Shown here piece after piece: positions 26,144 through 34,838 of a stretch of 64,000 nt of DNA. This DNA is from Pseudomonas nunensis (GTDB lineage Bacteria; Pseudomonadota; Gammaproteobacteria; Pseudomonadales; Pseudomonadaceae), in the NCBI RefSeq assembly GCF_024296925.1, contig NZ_CP101125.1:6388501-6452500 (forward strand), written 5' to 3'. The notes under the pieces were generated by a model. That model was not told the DNA's origin. It made no database searches and was given only the letters and a program-made list of their open reading frames with translations. A program made the position numbers and the translations under genes. Every line of letters starts with the position of its first letter. The stretch's first letter is position 1.

Positions 26144-27858
26144 AGCTGTTTACCTTGAAGATTTCAATGCTCCTGATGGCGCTATTGAGCTTTGGCGCGG
26201 GTGCCGCTGAGTTGGTTTTCCCCCACGCCACGATCTGTGAGCCTTATAGCAAGGCGCCCGGTAGTTGTTCGGTTGCCTTGAATTCAGACGGCTTTATTTT
26301 AGATGCCGGCTCAGGAAAGCGACTGCTCGACGCCCCGGAAGACGCGGGCTCGATATTAACAAACGCGCTGTATCGATCCGGCAGCCAATACATCCTGGAC
26401 AGTGAAAATTACTCTTCCGCCAAGTCGCGCCGTTGGGTGGTCTTCAGTTATGACGGTAAAGAGATCGTCCTGAAGCATGTCTACATTTTTTCATTAGCGA
26501 TCTCCATGCAGGTTGGCCCCTACTGGCATGGCTATGACTGCCGTCCGGTCAATGCGAAGTTGGTCCGTGCGGGGGGACTGTTGGAGTCGTCCCTGGAGAC
26601 GCTCTGCAAGGATGTCGAAGCCAACGTGGTAACGATTGCGGATCATGCCCCCGCACCTTCGGTCGCGGGTTCGTTGGCGGTCAGTGTGCCGGTGTACAGC
26701 GACGGGCAACGCAATGGCGCGGCAACTTACCTGTTTGAAGGGACGGATGAGCCTGAGTTTTTGAAGATGGCGTGTGACGCCGGCTGCGCGCTTCCCTTGA
26801 AAGAAACGGCTTCGCTGAGTACGGGGGAGGCAGTGCAACCGAGTGCCAACGCTAACCCGCCAACGGTGATCAAACAGCAGCAGGCCAGCTTATTGGGCGA
26901 TGCATCCCGTCAAAACGTGTCTGTACTGTCCGGCGCCACCGGGGCAGACTTCCGCCGTCTGCAGATCACACCCGAACACGGCACTGGCGACGACATCCTG
27001 CTGGATACCTCCAATGCTTTGCCATTGATCAAGAGCCAATACTCGTCGGCCATGAGCGATGTCTTCGGCGTCAACATAATCAGCAACCCGGCAGGCGTGC
27101 TTAAGATCATCGATATACAAGGTGACTCCGTATCGGTCAAACAGTCTTCTGCCGAAGCCGGGAGCGCCCTTGTACTGGTCAGCAGCGAAGAAGATAACGC
27201 CGTTTATAACTTCAACCTGGTGTTTCGCTACAACAAAAACTCCAGGCAATTTGAGCTGAAAAACGTGTTGCAGGTAACGAACAATGAGGCCTGCGATCAC
27301 TCGATTGTCGGTGTTCGAGAAATGCCTCTGGGCGTGATCGGCGAAAAGTCATTGGCGTCTTTCGATGGGCGCAGGGCGTTTGAGCAGCTGTCTGACTTGC
27401 ACCCTAAGTCTGCCGACTACAAGAAATTGATGATGACTGACGTCGCGGAAAAGCTCGACAAGGCGTTGGCGCTGCATCGAAAAGGGCAGACCGAGGCGGT
27501 CCGGGAGTTGATGGGAAGCTTCCTGATGTACAACAACGCAGGCCAATGCGACCCAGAAGGCTACATCGCTTCAAAGTATGACTTCCCTCAGTTGCCCGGT
27601 TGGTCTAACGACTTGGGGTTTCTATTGGGTGAAACCGGTTATTACCAAGAATCCGTCGAGTTGTTGAACGCCGTGATTGCCCGAAATCCCGGCCGGACCG
27701 TGGCCTATCTAAACCTCGCGGACAGTTACTGGGGACTGAAAGATAAAGTGCGGGCTGCACAGGCTTACAAGCAGTACGCCTCGTTGATGACTGACGCGGA
27801 TAAGGCGTTGAAGATTCCCGCGCGAGTGGCAGAGCGCAGCAATGAGACGGTGGAGTGA
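26140..27858 (+). CDS. Large secreted protein with TPR-like C-terminus, related to the T6SS immunity candidate
   Basis: 572 residues from GTG 26140, eight bases after AGGGG and overlapping the upstream stop; GTG 26131 and 26137 are alternatives. Signal peptide to about FGAGAAELV. The last ~85 residues (NDLGFLLGETGYYQESVELL, PGRTVAYLNLADSYWGL, KIPARVAER) align well with the end of the protein at 14768-15625. This suggests a shared module and perhaps an orphan immunity or adaptor role. The N-terminal 450 residues contain two beta-rich stretches not recognised. Confidence 0.6.
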   Translation: MKLFTLKISMLLMALLSFGAGAAELVFPHATICEPYSKAPGSCSVALNSDGFILDAGSGKRLLDAPEDAGSILTNALYRSGSQYILDSENYSSAKSRRWVVFSYDGKEIVLKHVYIFSLAISMQVGPYWHGYDCRPVNAKLVRAGGLLESSLETLCKDVEANVVTIADHAPAPSVAGSLAVSVPVYSDGQRNGAATYLFEGTDEPEFLKMACDAGCALPLKETASLSTGEAVQPSANANPPTVIKQQQASLLGDASRQNVSVLSGATGADFRRLQITPEHGTGDDILLDTSNALPLIKSQYSSAMSDVFGVNIISNPAGVLKIIDIQGDSVSVKQSSAEAGSALVLVSSEEDNAVYNFNLVFRYNKNSRQFELKNVLQVTNNEACDHSIVGVREMPLGVIGEKSLASFDGRRAFEQLSDLHPKSADYKKLMMTDVAEKLDKALALHRKGQTEAVRELMGSFLMYNNAGQCDPEGYIASKYDFPQLPGWSNDLGFLLGETGYYQESVELLNAVIARNPGRTVAYLNLADSYWGLKDKVRAAQAYKQYASLMTDADKALKIPARVAERSNETVE

Positions 27859-27859
27859 T

Positions 27860-27904
27860 TAGGAGCTTGAAGATCAAAAGATCGCAGCCTTCGGCAAGCT
27901 CCTA
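27860..27904. repeat. Inverted repeat of the AAGATCAAAAGATCGCAGCC family
   Basis: TAGGAGCTTG and CAAGCTCCTA flank AAGATCAAAAGATCGCAGCCTTCGG. It is a single short hairpin of a family also present at 49377 and 54625. It lies just after a stop codon and may serve as transcript end. Confidence 0.7.
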
Positions 27905-28056
27905 CATGGATATGTTTTGTCAGACGATTTGTGTGACTTGGCAGTCATTGACGCCAAAAAGCGCTACATCTTCTTCCAACGTAACCCGATAGTGTCGTTA
28001 TCCCCCAAACTCGCTACACTCCGCCAGCCGTTCATTTTCCTTTTGAGGCTGCACGC

Positions 28057-28443
28057 ATGAAATTTCGTTTTCTTCTGTGGATGCTGGGTTTGTTGATGGG
28101 TAAGGCCAGTCGGACTAATCCTGCATTTCAACAGCAGTTGGGTGACAAGGAATTGGTGTTTCAGCTACAGACCCTGGACGGGAAAGTGGCGCGGCATTTC
28201 TTTGTGAAGGATCAGCGTATTACCAGCAAGTCTGGCGTGTATGCCGAGCCGGCGTTTGCGATTGCCTTTAAAGATGCGGCGTATGGCTTTGCCACGATGC
28301 AGGCGAAGAACAAGCAGTTGGCGTTTATGCAGGGGATTCAGGACAAGTCGATTCAGATCAAGGGTAACCCGGCGCTGGTGATCTGGTTCCAGGGGTTGAC
28401 TAAATATCTGAAGCCGAAGAAAAAGCCTTCTGTTTCGCGGTAG
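28057..28443 (+). CDS. Small SCP2-sterol-binding-like protein
   Basis: 128 residues. The pattern ELVFQLQTLDGKVARHFFVK, PAFAIAFKDAAYGFATM and IKGNPALVIWFQGL resembles the lipid-binding SCP2 fold (hydrophobic strands followed by an amphipathic pocket helix). The N-terminus is hydrophobic (FRFLLWMLGLLMG) and may be a membrane anchor. It is a single-gene unit, with a weak hairpin downstream. The ligand is not evident. Confidence 0.55.
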   Translation: MKFRFLLWMLGLLMGKASRTNPAFQQQLGDKELVFQLQTLDGKVARHFFVKDQRITSKSGVYAEPAFAIAFKDAAYGFATMQAKNKQLAFMQGIQDKSIQIKGNPALVIWFQGLTKYLKPKKKPSVSR

Positions 28444-28462
28444 GGGAGAGGTCTCGGCCTGG

Positions 28463-28484
28463 AAAGCCATTAATCTGGCTTTTA
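28463..28484 (+). terminator. Weak intrinsic terminator
   Basis: AAAGCCA-ttaatc-TGGCTTTT stem-loop 20 bases after the SCP2-like gene, with a short T tract in its descending arm. Confidence 0.5.
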
Positions 28485-28592
28485 AAGATTGCAAAACTGT
28501 CAGTTATGACAGGTCTCAGCATTTTTGGCGCCGTGTTTCACTGTGGCTGTCGTCCCTGCGGGGGCTGATTTAAACCACCATGGAGTGCGGTC

Positions 28593-29966
28593 ATGAGTCA
28601 GGTAAAAGCAACAGCTGCGGGGACTTTAGACCCTAATTTCGGTGCTGAAGGTATCGTTTCTCAGCCATTCAAAGACGTTGCGGGTCTTGCTACCGCAGTA
28701 CTTCCACTGGCGCAAAATAAGTTACTCCTTGTGCTGAACTTGACAAAATCGGATGCTTCGGCTGCCAAGGTGGCAAAACTGCTTGAAGATGGCTCGCTCG
28801 ATATGTCGTTCGGGCAAAACGGTATTGTCGAAATCCCTTTCACAGACGACACCTGGTTTTCGCCGAGCCGTTTGCGTCCAGCGGCAAATGGTGGATGGTT
28901 GATCACCGGAACGGCCGAGCATCCGGTTCGCGGCGTGGAACTGGCGGTTGTGCGACAGCTTCAGGATGGTCGGCTGGACAACACATTTGGCAAGAATAAA
29001 GACGGCAAAGTGCTTATTAATATTGCCGAGCTTTTAGGGCTTCGGCCGGGGGACGATGCCAAGCTCCTGACTCGCCGCCATGATCGCAATCTTGATGAAA
29101 ATAAAACCGATAGTGCAGAGAGTGGCGGCGTTTCAGTCACAGACCAAGCGGACGGCAAAATTCTCTTGGTCACAACGATTCAATACGCCTTCGATAATCT
29201 GCGCGGGCTGGTAATACGGCTCAATCCGGATGGCTCGCTGGACGAAACCTTCAATGGCAAGGGGGTTGTTCAGGTCGAATTGCCAGACATCAACCATCGA
29301 TGGAATTACGCTTCCGGCGTGGCCGTTCAGGAGGACGGGAAGGTGCTGGTAAGTGGTGATTTCAGTCGTGAGAGTTCGCATGAATCGCCGGATGCTTATG
29401 TGATTCGCTATCACCAGAATGGCGAGATTGATCGTCAGTACGGCGATAGCAAAAACGGTGTCGTGACGATCACTGACACCAGTCGATGGTTGGTTCTTGG
29501 TTCGATCACCCTGAAGCCAGACGGCGGAATCATTGCGACGGGCTCCGCCGAAGATGACTTCAGGCGTGCAGGACTGATTGTTGCGCTGAATCCCACGGGC
29601 AGTTTCAACATAGTGTTCAATAATGGTCGCCCGTTGCTCACCAACCTTCTGGAGCAAGGGGAGTCATGGCGCCGCAGTGCCTTGCAAAAAGATGCTTCGG
29701 GCAACGTCCTGGCCATTATCGTCTCAGGGCAAGGCAGCAGCAGTTTGATGGATGAGCGAAACTCGCTGGTGACGGCGCGATACCTTCTTAATGGCTCGCT
29801 GGATAAGGCGTTTGGTGGAGGCGGCTGGGTTGAGTTCAATGACGATAGCGCGATTGATCTATTCAGGGACAGCGCGGTGACGGCGGATAACAACATCGTT
29901 GTTTGCGGTTTTGTCTCCTTCGGTCCTCTTCCGCCGCGGGGCAACGTCCTGCGTTATCTGGGCTAG
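28593..29966 (+). CDS. Delta-60 repeat beta-propeller protein
   Basis: 457 residues composed of Delta-60 (TIGR02608) type repeats of roughly 50-60 residues, each with a LDxxFGxxG signature: LDPNFGAEGIV, LDMSFGQNGIV, LDNTFGKN, LDETFNGKGVV, IDRQYGDSKNGVV and LDKAFGGGGWV. Such repeats are predicted to fold as a beta-propeller. No signal peptide or enzyme domain is visible, and the role is unknown. Proteins of this type often occur in fluorescent pseudomonads as stand-alone genes. Ribosome site GGAG lies at 28582. Confidence 0.8.
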   Translation: MSQVKATAAGTLDPNFGAEGIVSQPFKDVAGLATAVLPLAQNKLLLVLNLTKSDASAAKVAKLLEDGSLDMSFGQNGIVEIPFTDDTWFSPSRLRPAANGGWLITGTAEHPVRGVELAVVRQLQDGRLDNTFGKNKDGKVLINIAELLGLRPGDDAKLLTRRHDRNLDENKTDSAESGGVSVTDQADGKILLVTTIQYAFDNLRGLVIRLNPDGSLDETFNGKGVVQVELPDINHRWNYASGVAVQEDGKVLVSGDFSRESSHESPDAYVIRYHQNGEIDRQYGDSKNGVVTITDTSRWLVLGSITLKPDGGIIATGSAEDDFRRAGLIVALNPTGSFNIVFNNGRPLLTNLLEQGESWRRSALQKDASGNVLAIIVSGQGSSSLMDERNSLVTARYLLNGSLDKAFGGGGWVEFNDDSAIDLFRDSAVTADNNIVVCGFVSFGPLPPRGNVLRYLG

Positions 29967-30005
29967 AGCGGCTGCGCGATATGAGACTCGAGGTGAATTG
30001 CGAGC

Positions 30006-30076
30006 CACGCTCCCACAGGGGATTGCCTAAGTCCCTGTAGGAGCGAGCGGTGCGACGATTCGACTTGCCCGCGAAG
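30006..30076. repeat. Degenerate REP-like pair
   Basis: CACGCTCCCACAGGG (30006-30020) is followed by CCTGTAGGAGCGAGCGGTGCGA and a GCCCGCGAAG end. The second half is a variant of the CTGTAGGAGCGAGGCTTGCCC family with an altered centre. It ends four bases before the HDOD gene stop. Confidence 0.6.
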
Positions 30077-30079
30077 CTT

Positions 30080-31480
30080 TTAGGCTTGGGTAAATTGCGA
30101 AGCCAGTTCGCGCAGCAGCACTTCAGCCTCAAGCACTTTGCTGACCACATCATTGGCCTTGTCGCGGGTCAAACCAAGCCGCTCCAGCAACGCATCCGGA
30201 ATATCCTCGTCCGGCCCGGACCCAATCCCGCGGCTGCGCAGCAAACGCACTGCCAGGCACACAAGGTTCGGGTATTCGGAGTACGCGTCGTCATAGCTCG
30301 GGTCGTGCTGGAAGCGCAGCGCCGTGGCCAGTTCGTCCGGCATGTCCCAGTAACGCATCAGCCACGAGCCGATCTGTTCGCGGCTGATACCCAGCAAGTG
30401 TTGCTCGACGTAGCTGTGGCACAGGTGCGGGTTGACCTCCAGGTGGCGGCAGATCAGCGAGAAGTGCGGCGGGAAGACGTGGGCCAGCAACAGGTAGCCG
30501 AAGTTGTGCAGCAGACCGGCGAGGTAGGTCAGGCCGGCTTCCGGGCGCTGGGCGCGGGGCATGGCGCGGGTCAGGCCTTCGATGACGGCGGCGGTGTAGA
30601 TCGATTGCTGCCAGTACGGCGTGGTGTGTTGCGGATGGTCTTTCGGCAGGCTCAAGGTCTTGCCGAGGGCCAGGCCCAGTGCGAGGTTGATCACCAAGTC
30701 GAAACCCAACACGCGGACGATTGCGTCTTCCACTGAGCGAATCTTGCCCGGCGAGGCGTAGTACGGCGATGCCGCCCAGCTCACGACTTGCGCGGCCAGG
30801 GCCGGGTCGGTTTCGACGACGCCGGTGATGTCGTCGATGGTAGCGTTGGGGTCCACGCGCAGTTTGATGATCTTCTGCGCGGTTTCGGCCAGCGGTGGAA
30901 TCTCGATGGTTGCTTCCAGACGTTGCTGGATGCGCCGCGCGGTGAACGCTTGAACGGCCTGGGTGATTTCCTCGCGGTCATCGTCCGGGCGGTCGAGGTT
31001 CGGGCGGATGCTGGTCAGGGCTTCGCCGAAGTTGGCGGCGCTGGCCTTGGTCAGCATGCTTTTGAAATCGTCGCTGGAGATTTCCAGCAGCACGTTCGGC
31101 TCACCGGAGTTGATCAGCAACTTCGGCTCGCGCAGCAGGCTTTCTTCGTAGAGGCACGGCGAACTGGTGAGCGCCGGCAGGCCGGGCAACAGGCTCAGAT
31201 TGTGTTTGCCGAGCATCTTCTCCAGACGCTCGGTCGACACGGCGGTCAGTCGGCGGCCAGTCAGTTCGGCGAGGCGATTGAGGTCCAGCAACTGGCTCTG
31301 CGGGAACAGCACCATGAGCGCGCCGACCGCATCGTCGAGCAAAACCGCCTGCACTTTACGCGCGGCGTTCAGGCCGTGATGGTCGAGGACTTCTTCGTAG
31401 GCGATGCCCAGTTTGCCGAGCAGCAGCCGAATAACAGACGGAGCGTGCGGGGTTTCAGGGGCGAGGGCAGCTTCAGTCAT
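30080..31480 (-). CDS. HDOD-domain signalling protein with YbaK-like N-terminus
   Basis: 466 residues. The N-terminal ~150 residues (IRLLLGKLGIAYEEVLDHHG, AVLLDDAVGALMVLFP, LNRLAELTGRRLTAV) resemble the YbaK/prolyl-tRNA deacylase fold. Residues ~190-400 are an HDOD domain: IEIPPLAETAQKIIKLRVDP, TDPALAAQVVSWAASPYY and LGFDLVINLALGL. HDOD is a degenerate HD domain used in signalling rather than hydrolysis. It is transcribed alone, downstream of recG. Homologues with this plan occur across Pseudomonas; their signal is not known to me. Confidence 0.85.
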   Translation of the reverse strand: MTEAALAPETPHAPSVIRLLLGKLGIAYEEVLDHHGLNAARKVQAVLLDDAVGALMVLFPQSQLLDLNRLAELTGRRLTAVSTERLEKMLGKHNLSLLPGLPALTSSPCLYEESLLREPKLLINSGEPNVLLEISSDDFKSMLTKASAANFGEALTSIRPNLDRPDDDREEITQAVQAFTARRIQQRLEATIEIPPLAETAQKIIKLRVDPNATIDDITGVVETDPALAAQVVSWAASPYYASPGKIRSVEDAIVRVLGFDLVINLALGLALGKTLSLPKDHPQHTTPYWQQSIYTAAVIEGLTRAMPRAQRPEAGLTYLAGLLHNFGYLLLAHVFPPHFSLICRHLEVNPHLCHSYVEQHLLGISREQIGSWLMRYWDMPDELATALRFQHDPSYDDAYSEYPNLVCLAVRLLRSRGIGSGPDEDIPDALLERLGLTRDKANDVVSKVLEAEVLLRELASQFTQA

Positions 31481-31558
31481 GGTCTGTATCCGTTTGCAAA
31501 CAATGGCAGGAGTATAACCACCTTGTTTAAAACCATGGTCCAGAAACTGCGACGGTGC

Positions 31559-33634
31559 TCACACTTGGCCGTATTGCTGCCCATGGCGCAGCCAACGATC
31601 AAGTAATGGGCTGACGTGATCCGGCCAGCGTTCCAGCAAGGCTTGGGCTGCATCGCGCACGGCGGGCAGTAAATCTGCGTCGCGCATCAGGTCCGCGACT
31701 TTGAATTGAAGCAGACCGGTCTGGCGCGTGCCGAGCATTTCGCCGGGGCCGCGCAGTTCGAGGTCTTTTTCGGCGATGACAAAACCGTCGTTGGTTTCGC
31801 GCATGATGCCCAAGCGCTGACGGCCGATCTGTGACAGCGGCGGATGGTAGAGCAGCACGCAATGGCTGGCGGCGCTGCCACGACCGACGCGGCCGCGCAA
31901 TTGGTGCAATTGCGCGAGGCCGAGGCGTTCGGGGTTTTCGATGATCATCAGGCTGGCGTTCGGTACGTCGACGCCGACTTCGATCACCGTGGTGGCGACC
32001 AGCAGTTGCAGGTTGCCGGCCTTGAACTCGGCCATGACTGCGGCTTTCTTGACAGGCTTCATGCGCCCGTGGATCAGCCCGACCTTCAACTCGCCGAGGG
32101 CGGCGGTGAGGTCTTCGTAAGTCGTTTCGGCGGCCTGACAGGTCAGCTCTTCGGATTCTTCAATCAGCGTGCAGACCCAATAAGCCTGACGCCCTTCGGC
32201 ACAGGCACCGCGCACCCGTTCGATGACTTCGACGCGCCGGGTGTCGGTGACCAGCACGGTGTTCACAGGTGTTCGGCCGGGCGGCAGCTCGTCGAGGATC
32301 GAGGTGTCGAGGTCGGCGTAGGCGCTCATGGCCAGCGTCCGAGGAATCGGCGTGGCGGTCATGATCAACTGGTGCGGGCACATCCGCCCGCCGACGCCTT
32401 TCTGCCGCAACGCGAGGCGCTGCTGGACGCCGAAACGGTGTTGTTCGTCGATGATCGCCAGCGCCAGGTTCTTGAACTGCACTTCTTCCTGGAACAAGGC
32501 GTGAGTGCCGACCACCATCGGCGCACCGTTGGCGATCTGCTCGAGCGCGGCGACGCGGTTCTTGCCCTTGAGCTTGCCAGCCAGCCACGCGACTTCGATG
32601 CCCAGCGGTTCGAGCCAGCGCTTGAAGGTGATGAAGTGCTGCTCGGCAAGAATCTCGGTCGGCGCCATCAATGCGACCTGATAACCGGCCTCCAGCGCTT
32701 GCAGTGCGGCCAGGGCGGCGACCACGGTTTTACCCGCGCCAACGTCACCCTGAATCAACCGTAGCATCGGTTCGTGCTGACTAAGGTCGTAGGCGATTTC
32801 GTTGCCGACCCGTTGCTGGGCGCCGGTCGGCGTAAAGCCGAGGTTGGCCAGGTATTTGGCCGGCAGCTTGGTGGCTTTCGGCATCGCCGGGGCGCGCAGG
32901 GAACGCATGCTTTCGCGCAGACGCTGCTGGGATAATTGGTGGGTCAGCAGTTCTTCGAAAGCCAAGCGATGCTGGGCCCAGTGATGGCCGAGGGCGAGTT
33001 CATCGACGTCGGCATCGGCGGGCGGGTGATGCAGGTAGCGGATCGCATCGGCCAGCGGCGCGAGTTGATAGTCCCGGGCCAGTTCGGTCGGCAGCCAGTC
33101 GGGCAGGCTGGTCGGGCCGAGCAGGGTCAGGGTTTGCATGCACAGTTGGCGCAGGCGTTGCTGGGTCAGGCCTTCGGTGAGCGGGTAGACCGGCGTCAGG
33201 GTTTCATCCACCGGCGGCGGCTCGTCGCCCGTGATGGCGCGGTATTCCGGGTGGTAGATCTCCAGCCCCGATGCACCGGGCCGCGCTTCGCCGTAGCAGC
33301 GAATCCGCGTGCCGCGTTTCAGGCCTTCTTTCTGGGCATTGCTGAAATGGTAGAAGCGCAGGCTGAGCCCGCCGGTGCCGTCCTGTATCCGCACCACCAG
33401 GCTACGGCGTCGGCCCATGACCACGTCGGCGCCGCTGACGGTGCCTTCGATCACCGCATCCTGGCCGGGTCGCAAGTGGCCGATCGGGACCACGCGAGTG
33501 CGGTCCTGGTAGCGTAACGGCAGGTGAAACAGTACGTCCTGGAGATTCTCCAGGCCGACCTTGGCCAATTTCTCGGCCATGGCTTCACCGACACCCTTGA
33601 GTGCCGTTACCGACACTTGCGACAACTCGGTCAT
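31559..33634 (-). CDS. recG: ATP-dependent DNA helicase RecG
   Basis: 691 residues, standard for RecG. A wedge/OB domain (~60-170) precedes a superfamily 2 helicase core with Walker A GDVGAGKTVVA, DEQHRFGVQQR (DEAH-box variant) and TATPIPRTLAMSAYADLDTS. The motif-VI region is QLRGRVGRG. RecG remodels stalled forks and branched DNA. It begins nine bases after oxyR ends, so both probably share a transcript, as in other pseudomonads. Confidence 0.97.
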   Translation of the reverse strand: MTELSQVSVTALKGVGEAMAEKLAKVGLENLQDVLFHLPLRYQDRTRVVPIGHLRPGQDAVIEGTVSGADVVMGRRRSLVVRIQDGTGGLSLRFYHFSNAQKEGLKRGTRIRCYGEARPGASGLEIYHPEYRAITGDEPPPVDETLTPVYPLTEGLTQQRLRQLCMQTLTLLGPTSLPDWLPTELARDYQLAPLADAIRYLHHPPADADVDELALGHHWAQHRLAFEELLTHQLSQQRLRESMRSLRAPAMPKATKLPAKYLANLGFTPTGAQQRVGNEIAYDLSQHEPMLRLIQGDVGAGKTVVAALAALQALEAGYQVALMAPTEILAEQHFITFKRWLEPLGIEVAWLAGKLKGKNRVAALEQIANGAPMVVGTHALFQEEVQFKNLALAIIDEQHRFGVQQRLALRQKGVGGRMCPHQLIMTATPIPRTLAMSAYADLDTSILDELPPGRTPVNTVLVTDTRRVEVIERVRGACAEGRQAYWVCTLIEESEELTCQAAETTYEDLTAALGELKVGLIHGRMKPVKKAAVMAEFKAGNLQLLVATTVIEVGVDVPNASLMIIENPERLGLAQLHQLRGRVGRGSAASHCVLLYHPPLSQIGRQRLGIMRETNDGFVIAEKDLELRGPGEMLGTRQTGLLQFKVADLMRDADLLPAVRDAAQALLERWPDHVSPLLDRWLRHGQQYGQV

Positions 33635-33643
33635 GGCAGCGAC

Positions 33644-34573
33644 TTAACCGGCCACCACCGGCGCTTGTGGCTTGGCCACCGAGCACAGGCGAATGGAGTC
33701 AGCGAGGATTTCTATCGCCTTCGGCCGCGGGAAGCTCGCGCGCCAGGCGATGGCCACCGTGCGGAATGGCACTGGCGGCGACAGCGGACGCACGGCAATC
33801 ACGCCGGGCGCGTAGTGGTGGCTGTCCACCGCCGACAGCGGCAGGATCGAAATGCCGAGGCCGGAGGCGACCATGTGGCGGATGGTTTCCAGGGAGCTGG
33901 ATTCCACCGTGGTGTGCTTGGCGCCGTCGTTGCCTTTGCCCAGGGTCGGGCAGGCTTCCAGCACTTGATCGCGGAAGCAGTGGCCTTCGCCGAGCAGCAG
34001 CAGGCTCTTGTCATTGAGCAGGCCGGCGTCGATGGTTTCTTTCTGGGTCCACGGGTGCTGGGCCGGCATCAAGACGTAGAACGGCTCGTCGTAGAGCGGC
34101 AGGGTCAGCACGTCGGCTTCGTTGAACGGCAGCGCGATGATGATCGCGTCGAGCTCGCCGTTGCGCAGTTTGTCGCGCAGCACGTGGGTGAAGTTTTCTT
34201 CGATGTACAACGGCATCTGCGGGGCGACCCGGTGCAGTTGCGGAATCAGGTGCGGAAACAGGTACGGGCCGACGGTGTAGATCGCGCCGACTTTCAGCGG
34301 GGCGGTCAGTTGGTTCTTGCCGGCCTGAGCCAGTTCGCGGATGCCTTGGGCCTGTTCCAGGACTTTTTGTGCCTGGGCCACGATGCCTTCGCCGACCGGG
34401 GTCAGGCGCACGGCGCTCTTGCTGCGCTCGAAAATCAGCACACCGAGTTCGTCTTCAAGCTTTTTCACGCCCACCGACAGGGTCGGCTGGCTGACGTGGC
34501 AACGCTCGGCCGCGTGGCCGAAGTGCTGCTCTTGGGCGAGGGTAACGATGTAGCGTAATTCTGTAAGAGTCAT
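33644..34573 (-). CDS. oxyR: Hydrogen-peroxide sensor and LysR-type regulator OxyR
   Basis: 309 residues. LysR helix-turn-helix at ~15-45 (FGHAAERCHVSQPTLSVGVK). The redox cysteines C199 (GEGHCFRDQ) and C208 (LEACP) are at the exact OxyR positions, which separates it from other LysR proteins. It activates katB, ahpCF and related genes after disulphide formation. Its gene leads into recG with a nine-base gap. Confidence 0.96.
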   Translation of the reverse strand: MTLTELRYIVTLAQEQHFGHAAERCHVSQPTLSVGVKKLEDELGVLIFERSKSAVRLTPVGEGIVAQAQKVLEQAQGIRELAQAGKNQLTAPLKVGAIYTVGPYLFPHLIPQLHRVAPQMPLYIEENFTHVLRDKLRNGELDAIIIALPFNEADVLTLPLYDEPFYVLMPAQHPWTQKETIDAGLLNDKSLLLLGEGHCFRDQVLEACPTLGKGNDGAKHTTVESSSLETIRHMVASGLGISILPLSAVDSHHYAPGVIAVRPLSPPVPFRTVAIAWRASFPRPKAIEILADSIRLCSVAKPQAPVVAG

Positions 34574-34691
34574 AGCAAGCGTCCATGAAGTTGCGGGCCA
34601 AGCATACCGGCTGCAATCGATAGACGCACGTTATCAGAGAGAGTGTGTTGAGTGACACAGGGCAATGCGCGTTTGCCGCTGGTGGATATGC

Positions 34692-34717
34692 AAAAGGCAG
34701 CTTTCGGTGCCTTTTTG
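34692..34717 (-). terminator. Intrinsic terminator of the exbB-exbD-tonB operon
   Basis: AAAAGGCA-gctttcgg-TGCCTTTTT: a 7-8-bp stem with A/T tracts on both sides, 120 bases after tonB ends on the - strand and separated from it by a REP pair. Confidence 0.6.
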
Positions 34718-34730
34718 GCTGTTGCATAAC

Positions 34731-34824
34731 CTGTAGGAGCAGAGCTTGCTCGCGAAAGCGGTGTGTCAGCCAACGTGGATGTTGGAGGTGATGGCCTCTT
34801 CGCGAGCAAGCCCGCTCCCACATG
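34731..34824. repeat. REP pair, hybrid arms
   Basis: The left arm begins CTGTAGGAGCAGAGCTTGCTCGCGAA and the right arm ends TTCGCGAGCAAGCCCGCTCCCAC. The arms belong to the two related families seen at 44868 and 38053, so this copy is a mixed pair. Confidence 0.75.
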
Positions 34825-34838
34825 GGACTTGCGGTGTC

